Assembly (NCBI GenBank): GCA_905210855.1
Contig: CAJLYL010000072.1
Location: 1-8,539 of the forward strand
Direction: 5' to 3'
DNA from: an uncultured Clostridia bacterium
GTDB lineage: Bacteria; Bacillota; Clostridia; UMGS1810
Length of the DNA stretch: 8,539 bases
In this document: positions 1 through 3,833 of the stretch, one piece after another
Layout: each line of letters opens with the position of its first letter
Numbering within the stretch: position 1 is the stretch's first letter
Translations under genes and position numbers: made by a program
The notes under the pieces: model-generated
The model's input: the letters and a program-made list of their open reading frames with translations, nothing else
Told to the model about the DNA's origin: nothing
Databases searched by the model: none

Positions 1-54
1 GAGTTCAGCGCTACCGCACTGCTGTCCGAGCGAGCCAAAATAAAATATACCCCC
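1..54. repeat. Left copy of a dispersed repeat (partial)
   Basis: Positions 1-21 match positions 8507-8527 at the other end of the window in the same orientation, with 19 of 21 bases identical. Positions 36-54 (CAAAATAAAATATACCCCC) are the near-perfect reverse complement of 8479-8499. So the two window ends share a core in direct orientation and an AT-rich box plus G/C run in opposite orientation. This suggests that the full element is a core flanked by inverted boxes and that each window end holds a different half. No reading frame with a ribosome-binding site is visible in 1-84. The family is not one I can name. Confidence 0.6.
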
Positions 55-87
55 ACCCGAACTGGGGCACCGACTTTTGCATTGATT

Positions 88-128
88 AAAAACCAAAAAG
101 CGGCAGTCCTTGTCTAACAAGGACTGCC
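88..128 (-). terminator. Intrinsic terminator of the cobalamin riboswitch leader
   Basis: A perfect 12-bp stem (102-113 paired with 117-128, arm GGCAGTCCTTGT) with a 3-nt loop is followed on the minus strand by the T-rich tail GCTTTTTGGTTTTT (100 to 87). It lies roughly 100 nt downstream of the B12 box on the same strand, where the expression platform of a transcriptional riboswitch is expected. No minus-strand gene starts between it and the window edge. It could also simply end the leader transcript. On the plus strand the T-run is 8 nt away, so termination in that direction is less likely. Confidence 0.8.
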
Positions 129-195
129 ACAGCGGAGTTTTTTCTGTGTGTATCACAAATCGGCACGCAAAATGCGCGCGAAAAAGCCGTTTCTT

Positions 196-406
196 ACAAG
201 CGGATTGTTTTTGCAAAACGACATCAAAGCAGGTCTTCCGGCTCGTGCGCTACTCCGTCTGTCGCGCCTGCCTTCTCGGTTTCCCAATGACTGACTTTCG
301 TCAACGGCGGCGGACAACATTCGCCCACATACGGCGACCGTTATCGCTCGGGATTCTCACCCGATTCCCTTTTCACCGATTGTGCCCTCAAATATAATCC
401 GTTTGC
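196..406 (-). ncRNA. Cobalamin (B12) riboswitch aptamer
   Basis: Read on the minus strand, this stretch carries the hallmarks of the cobalamin riboswitch family. These are a GGGAATCGGGTGAGAATCCCGA segment (shown here in outline: GGGAA, then a hairpin capped by GGTGAGAA), a following GGTCGCCGTATG segment, and the B12 box GCCGGAAGACCTGC near 229-243, close to the consensus AGYCAGGAGACCTGCC. A closing stem can be drawn between 396-401 and 201-206 (CGGATT with AATCCG), extended after one mismatch by 402-406 with 196-200. The family binds adenosyl- or aqua-cobalamin and represses B12 transport, B12 synthesis or B12-independent isoenzyme genes. The controlled gene lies left of the window and is unknown. 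Aptamer boundaries are approximate. A plus-strand frame at 110-397 is only the reverse of this RNA. Confidence 0.87.
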
Positions 407-408
407 TT

Positions 409-436
409 TCAAAGCCTTCCCCTCAATGGGAAGCCT
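409..436 (-). other. Hairpin 5' of the riboswitch aptamer
   Basis: On the minus strand AGGCTTCCC and GGGAAGGCT can pair around a short loop with one internal G-G mismatch. This lies between the transcription start expected from the promoter at 505-533 and the aptamer, so the riboswitch RNA has about 90 nt of extra leader containing at least this hairpin. The core cobalamin aptamer fold does not need such an element. It may be a peripheral stem or have no function. Confidence 0.35.
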
Positions 437-504
437 ATCCGAAAATCGGTATATTGGGGTACACAACCGACACTTCATGTGATAATTCAATTTTTTCATC
501 TGTA

Positions 505-533
505 ATGATAGCACATATTTTCCTTTAATGCAA
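505..533 (-). promoter_or_regulatory. Sigma-A promoter for the cobalamin riboswitch transcript
   Basis: On the minus strand, TTGCAT (533-528) and TATCAT (510-505) are separated by 17 bp. A TG dinucleotide one base before the -10 box makes it an extended -10 promoter. Transcription would start near 498 and read through the riboswitch toward the left end of the window. An A/T palindrome (538-549, AAAAACGTTTTT) lies directly upstream of the -35 box and could act as an UP-like element. Confidence 0.65.
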
Positions 534-558
534 GCTAAAAAACGTTTTTGAGCGAAAG

Positions 559-599
559 AATTGTCTTTTTTGCAAGATTTAATTGCTTTTTTGCAAAAA
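559..599. repeat. Tandem AT-rich direct repeat between divergent promoters
   Basis: AATTGTCTTTTTTGCAA (559-575) is repeated as AATTGCTTTTTTGCAA (581-596), differing by one inserted T. The shared CTTTTTTGCAA blocks start 21 bp apart, about two helical turns. The second copy runs into a perfect 12-bp palindrome, TTTTTGCAAAAA (588-599). The repeat lies between the riboswitch promoter and the corA promoter, so it could be a regulator site or a curved A-tract region. No gene is present from about 500 to 716. Confidence 0.45.
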
Positions 600-637
600 C
601 ATCATAAAACTTTGTGAAAAAATTTTTGTCTAAACAT

Positions 638-667
638 TTGACAACGGGTATAAATCGGGCGTATAAT
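638..667 (+). promoter_or_regulatory. Consensus sigma-A promoter of corA
   Basis: TTGACA (638-643) and TATAAT (662-667) both match consensus perfectly, with an 18-bp spacer. Transcription should start near 674, leaving an untranslated leader of about 187 nt before corA. Such a long leader behind a strong promoter suggests control after initiation, consistent with the leader structures described separately. Confidence 0.88.
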
Positions 668-716
668 GTAGTTGGTGTGTTTTTCACCCAAATTTGATTT
701 ATGGAGGTTAGTCGCG

Positions 717-755
717 ATGGATTCTGTCCCTCGAAGTAGACAGTTAAAAATTTGA
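717..755 (+). CDS. Candidate 12-residue leader peptide upstream of corA
   Basis: ATG at 717 opens a 12-codon frame, MDSVPRSRQLKI, ending with TGA at 753-755. It is preceded by the strong Shine-Dalgarno GGAGG (703-707) at 9-nt spacing, which is a better initiation signal than that of corA itself. The frame lies in the corA leader, and its stop codon abuts a hairpin followed by six T residues, the layout of a peptide-controlled attenuator. The peptide shares the order acidic residue, Pro-Arg-x-Arg, Leu-Lys-hydrophobic with the Escherichia coli MgtL leader (recalled as [17 protein letters not shown]), which senses low magnesium through ribosome instability. With 12 residues, that likeness may be chance. 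Translation is inferred from the ribosome-binding site and position only. Confidence 0.55.
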   Translation: MDSVPRSRQLKI

Positions 756-781
756 TGCCGGAGCGGCAAACCGCATTTTTT
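755..781 (+). terminator. Putative attenuator hairpin in the corA leader
   Basis: ATGCCGG (755-761) can pair with CCGCAT (771-776) with one bulged C. A shorter alternative pairs GCGG (763-766) with CCGC (771-774), and a competing one pairs GCCG (757-760) with CGGC (764-767). The hairpin runs directly into TTTTTT (776-781). Its left arm starts at the last base of the leader-peptide stop codon, so a ribosome stalled at or releasing from that stop would block the left arm. The stem is short, so it may be a pause or a conditional terminator rather than a strong constitutive one. Confidence 0.45.
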
Positions 782-786
782 ATCTA

Positions 787-860
787 CCCCTGCATTTTGC
801 GTTTATCGGGCGGATTTAGTTTTGGCGCCCCGAGAATAATGTGAAAGCAGGTGTTTTTTT
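787..860 (+). promoter_or_regulatory. Structured leader that includes the corA ribosome-binding site
   Basis: CCTGC (789-793) can pair with GCAGG (847-851), extended across a mismatch by 786-787 with 853-854. This encloses an internal hairpin in which 806-812 (TCGGGCG) pairs with 826-833 (CGCCCCGA) with one bulged C. The only plausible corA Shine-Dalgarno, AGGTG (849-853), is in the right arm and would be hidden when the stem forms. Seven T residues (854-860) then lie directly against the ATG, so the same fold resembles a weak terminator. Gating of either translation or transcription is inference from these pairings. Confidence 0.4.
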
Positions 861-1793
861 ATGTTGAAGCTTTATCGAACAGACGATACCAAGGTAAACG
901 AGCTTGAAGAGTTTATGCCCGAGTGCTGGATAGACCTGTGTGCGCCCACAAAGGCAGAGCTTGACAGCGTTGTAAAAATGACCGGAGTTGACGCGGATTT
1001 TCTGCGCGCGTCACTCGACGAAGAGGAAAGATCGCGTATTGAGACCGAGGACGGTCAGACGCTGATACTTGTTGACACCCCCGTGATTGAGACCGGCGAG
1101 AGCGGTCACGAGTACATCACCATACCGTTTGGCATAGTGCTCATGCCCAACTGCATAATTACGGTGTGCCTGAAGGAGGCACCCATAACCAAGGATTTTT
1201 ATACCGGCAGGGTGAGGGGCTTCTCCACCAAGAAATGCAACAGATTCATCCTCCAGCTGCTCTACCGCAACGCGGCAAGATTTTTGTATCATCTGCGCAT
1301 TATAGACAAGCGCAGCACGGAGCTTGAGACAGAGCTGCACAAATCCATGAAGAACAAGGAGCTCATCGGTATGCTCGGGCTGGAAAAGAGCCTTGTGTAT
1401 TTTTCCACCTCGCTCAAGGGCAACGAGGCGGTGCTCGAGAGGCTGCTGCGCATGAGCTTTATACGCAAATATCCCGATGACACCGATTTGCTTGAGGATG
1501 TCATCATAGAGAATAAGCAGGCAATAGAGATGTGTACCATCTACCGCGACATTCTCTCCGGCACAATGGACGCATTCGCCTCGGTTATATCAAACAATCT
1601 TAACATCGTCATGAAGATACTCACGCTGATAACCATTATCATGACGATACCGACCATAGTCGCAAGCCTGTGGGGCATGAATGTTATGGTGCCCTTTGCG
1701 GCAAATCCTTTCGGATTCTGGATTGTGCTCGGCTTTGCGGTTGTCCTCGCCGCAGGCGTGGCAGTGTTTATGAAGGCTAAAAAGATGTTTTGA
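861..1793 (+). CDS. corA: CorA family Mg2+/divalent cation channel
   Basis: This encodes a 310-residue inner-membrane protein of the CorA family, which forms a homopentameric channel that brings Mg2+ (and often Co2+ or Ni2+) into the cell. Residues 1 to about 245 form the cytoplasmic alpha/beta domain and long helices, rich in charged residues. Two transmembrane helices follow, about 250-271 and 286-304. The signature Gly-Met-Asn of the selectivity filter is at residues 272-274, directly after the first helix, and the C-terminus is short and basic (KAKKMF), all as in the family. Length is normal for the shorter Clostridia-type CorA. ATG at 861 is chosen because MLKLYRT is a typical N-terminus for these proteins and AGGTG lies 7 nt upstream. 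It is a single-gene unit with a consensus promoter, an elaborate leader and its own terminator. The exact ion preference cannot be read from sequence. Confidence 0.93.
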   Translation: MLKLYRTDDTKVNELEEFMPECWIDLCAPTKAELDSVVKMTGVDADFLRASLDEEERSRIETEDGQTLILVDTPVIETGESGHEYITIPFGIVLMPNCIITVCLKEAPITKDFYTGRVRGFSTKKCNRFILQLLYRNAARFLYHLRIIDKRSTELETELHKSMKNKELIGMLGLEKSLVYFSTSLKGNEAVLERLLRMSFIRKYPDDTDLLEDVIIENKQAIEMCTIYRDILSGTMDAFASVISNNLNIVMKILTLITIIMTIPTIVASLWGMNVMVPFAANPFGFWIVLGFAVVLAAGVAVFMKAKKMF

Positions 1794-1794
1794 C

Positions 1795-1835
1795 AAAAAA
1801 CGGATATCATTATTTCAAAATGATATCCGTTTTTT
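1795..1835 (+). terminator. Strong intrinsic terminator of corA
   Basis: A perfect 17-bp stem (1795-1811 with 1819-1835) with a 7-nt loop starts two bases after the corA stop codon and ends in TTTTTT. The left arm begins with AAAAAA, so the hairpin would also work on the opposite strand. Confidence 0.92.
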
Positions 1836-1838
1836 ATA

Positions 1839-1867
1839 TTGGCTTAATATCATAATTGTGATATACT
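1839..1867 (+). promoter_or_regulatory. Promoter of the toxin-antitoxin module
   Basis: TTGGCT (1839-1844) and TATACT (1862-1867) are 17 bp apart, and a TG one base before the -10 box (1859-1860) gives an extended -10 promoter. A second -10-like TATAAT lies at 1873-1878 but has no good -35 partner. Transcription would start just before the antitoxin gene. Confidence 0.6.
1847..1864. promoter_or_regulatory. Candidate antitoxin operator palindrome
   Basis: ATATCATAATTGTGATAT is an 18-bp inverted repeat with 8 of 9 positions symmetric. It overlaps the spacer and the start of the -10 box of the module promoter. Antitoxins of the Phd/YefM family bind such short palindromes to repress their own operon, so this is the natural operator candidate. 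Binding by this antitoxin is inferred from position. Confidence 0.45.
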
Positions 1868-1903
1868 ATGCATATAATATGTGTATATTAAGGAGTGAGC
1901 ACC

Positions 1904-2164
1904 ATGCCAAACATAAGACCGAGCGCAGACCTCAGAAACAGCTATGCCGAGATATCTGACTTTTGCCACAAACACAGCGAACCCGTGTTTATTACCAAAA
2001 ACGGAAAAGGAGACCTCGCAGTAATGAGCATGGAAACCTATGACAAGCTGTGCGGAAAATATGAGCTTTATAACAAAATCGAAAAAGGATTTAATGATAT
2101 AAGAAGCGGAGCGGTAGAGGATTTTGACACAGTAATGGCAGAGATAAAAGAGGCAATCAAATGA
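1904..2164 (+). CDS. Phd/YefM family antitoxin
   Basis: This encodes an 86-residue antitoxin of a type II toxin-antitoxin pair. The N-terminal part has the family pattern: PSADLRNSYAEISDFC, then EPVFITKNGKGDLAVMSMETYDKL, here given in outline as a segment near residues 4-19 and a beta-rich segment near 27-50. This is the dimerising DNA-binding fold of Phd and YefM. The charged C-terminal tail (about 55-86) is the part that wraps the toxin in this family. The ATG at 1904 is preferred over the in-frame GTG at 1895, because the Shine-Dalgarno AAGGAG (1890-1895) overlaps that GTG and is 8 nt from the ATG. The stop codon overlaps the toxin start by 4 nt, typical of coupled translation. Base composition is more AT-rich than corA or gltBD, which suggests acquisition by transfer. 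Confidence 0.9.
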   Translation: MPNIRPSADLRNSYAEISDFCHKHSEPVFITKNGKGDLAVMSMETYDKLCGKYELYNKIEKGFNDIRSGAVEDFDTVMAEIKEAIK

Positions 2165-2367
2165 AAATTGAAATCACCCGTGCGGCTCATGAAGATATGC
2201 GTGATGCCGCAACATACATATCGCAAACACTTGGCAACAAATCTACCGCATTAAAGCTGATAAGCGAAACGGAAGAAAAGATATCTTATCTGAAAAACTG
2301 CACCGAAAGCATACGGAAAGTACGCTTTCGGTGCAGTTTGTTTATATCATGTTGGTGTAACCCATGA
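2161..2367 (+). pseudogene. RelE/ParE family toxin, truncated at the C-terminus
   Basis: The frame encodes 68 residues, against the usual 90-105 for RelE/ParE toxins. The first 46 or so follow the family: a beta strand (MKIEIT), then AAHEDMRDAATYISQTLGN in outline, then a long helix through EEKISYLKN, where relatives continue with a proline-containing turn and the catalytic beta sheet. After that point the frame reads through a terminator hairpin (2295-2339) and ends as CSLFISCWCNP, which does not resemble the family. The last 26 bases overlap gltD on the other strand. The catalytic C-terminal half is therefore missing, and the toxin is probably inactive. Start and ribosome-binding site look intact: AAAGAGG (2147-2153) is 7 nt before the ATG, which overlaps the antitoxin stop. 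A short but functional variant cannot be excluded. Confidence 0.75.
2295..2339. terminator. Bidirectional terminator between the toxin remnant and gltD
   Basis: A perfect 16-bp stem (2295-2310 with 2324-2339, arm AAACTGCACCGAAAGC) is extended inside by TAC/GTA (2312-2314 with 2320-2322) after one mismatch. On the minus strand it starts two bases after the gltD stop codon and is followed by TTTTTCAG, so it ends the gltBD operon. On the plus strand it is followed by TTTGTTTATAT and would also stop transcripts from the toxin-antitoxin promoter. The whole structure lies inside the open toxin frame. Confidence 0.85.
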
Positions 2368-3817
2368 GATACTCGTCCACTTTTTTTGAGCACTCTCTGC
2401 CCTCGGCAATCGCCCAGACAACCAATGACTGTCCGCGGCGGCAATCGCCTGCGGCAAAGATTTTTTCACAATCCGTAAAATATCCGTTTGCGGCAACAGC
2501 GCCGCGCTCGGTGACATTCACGCCGAAGCTCTTTATCACATAGTCGTCACAGCCGACAAAACCGGCTGCTATCAGCAGCAGTTCGCACGGAATTGTCTGC
2601 TCGCTGCCCTGCACTTCTTTCATGACGCTCCTGCCCGATTTTTTGTCTTTTTCAAACGCGAGTTTAACCGTCTTTACCGCCGAGACGTTGCCGTTGTCGT
2701 CGGAGATAATCTCCTTGACGGTGGTGGTGTATATGCGCGGATCTGCGCCGAACACCGCTATTGCCTCCTGCTGACCGTAATCGGTCTTGCAGACGCGCGG
2801 CCACTGCGGCCATGGGTTGTTCTCTGCCCTGGCGTCCGGCAGCTTGGGCATCATCTCAAGCTGACAAACCGAGGCGCAGCCCTGGCGTATAGCCGTGCCG
2901 ACACAGTCGTTGCCCGTGTCGCCGCCGCCTACTATTACTACATTCTTGCCCGACGCGTTAATCGGCGTTACCGATATCTCGCCCACAAGTTCTCTCGTGG
3001 CGTCGCCCAGGTAGTCCACGGCAAAATGAACTCCGCCGCTCTCCCTGCCGGATACTTTCAGGTCTCTCGGTTTTTTTGAACCGCAGCAGAGCACTATTGC
3101 GTCAAACTCTTTTTCAAGCGTTTTTGCCTTGACATCCTTGCCGACGTCGGTGTTTGTGATGAATTTTATGCCCGATTTCTTCATTATATCTATGCGGCGG
3201 CGAATGACCTTTTTGTCAAGTTTCATGTTGGGTATGCCGTACATGAGCAGTCCGCCCGGCTCGGCGTCCCTCTCGTACACCGTCACATGATGTCCGCGCG
3301 CGTTGAGCCTGTCCGCGACGGTCAGTCCGGCAGGGCCGGAACCTATCACGGCAACCTTTTTGCCGCTGCGCACCGCCGGTGCGTGTGGCTTTATCCACCC
3401 GTTTTTGTAACCCTCTTCTATAATGGCAAGTTCGTTTTCGCGCACGGTGACCGAATCGCCGTTCATGCCGCAGGTGCAAGCCGCCTCGCACAGAGCAGGG
3501 CAAACTCTGCCCGTAAACTCCGGAAAATTGTTGCGCTTGAGCAGCCGCGCGAGCGCAAGCTCCCAGTCGCCGTTGTATACCTCGTCATTCCACTCGGGGA
3601 TTAGGTTGTGCAGCGGACAGCCGGAGAACATACCCCCGAACTGCGCCCCCGACTGGCAGAAGGGTACGCCGCAGTTCATGCAGCGCGCCGCCTGCTCGCA
3701 CCGCTTGTCTTTCTCGAGCGGCGGATGAAATTCATTAAAATTCTTTATCCTGTCCTTAGGCTCGGCAGAGGGATTTACCTCTCTGTCAAATTCCATAAAA
3801 CCTGTTATTTTTCCCAT
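2342..3817 (-). CDS. gltD: Glutamate synthase (NADPH) small subunit
   Basis: This 491-residue flavoprotein is the electron-input subunit of NADPH-dependent glutamate synthase. It oxidises NADPH through FAD and passes electrons via iron-sulfur clusters to GltB. The N-terminal part binds two [4Fe-4S] clusters: Cys40, 46, 49, 54 and 67, and later Cys106, 110, 114 and 116, are the candidate ligands. The FAD-binding Rossmann motif is VAVIGSGPAGLTVADR (155-170), and the NADPH-binding motif VVIVGGGDTGND is at 293-304. The C-terminal FAD-contacting segment FAAGDCRRGQSLVVWA starts at residue 454. Length is normal. The ATG is preceded by AAGGGAGG (3835-3828) at 10-nt spacing, and this site overlaps the gltB stop codon, so translation is probably coupled. 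Related proteins include the DPYD-like N-terminal domain and NfnB-type subunits, but a gltB neighbour settles the assignment. Confidence 0.96.
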   Translation of the reverse strand: MGKITGFMEFDREVNPSAEPKDRIKNFNEFHPPLEKDKRCEQAARCMNCGVPFCQSGAQFGGMFSGCPLHNLIPEWNDEVYNGDWELALARLLKRNNFPEFTGRVCPALCEAACTCGMNGDSVTVRENELAIIEEGYKNGWIKPHAPAVRSGKKVAVIGSGPAGLTVADRLNARGHHVTVYERDAEPGGLLMYGIPNMKLDKKVIRRRIDIMKKSGIKFITNTDVGKDVKAKTLEKEFDAIVLCCGSKKPRDLKVSGRESGGVHFAVDYLGDATRELVGEISVTPINASGKNVVIVGGGDTGNDCVGTAIRQGCASVCQLEMMPKLPDARAENNPWPQWPRVCKTDYGQQEAIAVFGADPRIYTTTVKEIISDDNGNVSAVKTVKLAFEKDKKSGRSVMKEVQGSEQTIPCELLLIAAGFVGCDDYVIKSFGVNVTERGAVAANGYFTDCEKIFAAGDCRRGQSLVVWAIAEGRECSKKVDEYLMGYTNMI

Positions 3818-3833
3818 GATTGGTCAGCCTCCC

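Noticed and set aside
110..397. 95-codon plus-strand frame
   Set aside because: It covers the terminator and cobalamin riboswitch on the opposite strand, has no ribosome-binding site, and its composition reflects structured RNA.
559..599. CRISPR-like array
   Set aside because: Only two short AT-rich units, spaced 21 bp apart with no real spacers and no cas genes.
674..860. corA leader as a known M-box (ykoK) or yybP-ykoY metal riboswitch
   Set aside because: I could not find the conserved loop sequences of either family in the leader. A covariance-model search would settle this.
1873..1878. TATAAT as the main -10 box of the toxin-antitoxin promoter
   Set aside because: No reasonable -35 hexamer lies 16-18 bp upstream, whereas TATACT at 1862-1867 has an extended TG and a -35 at 17 bp.
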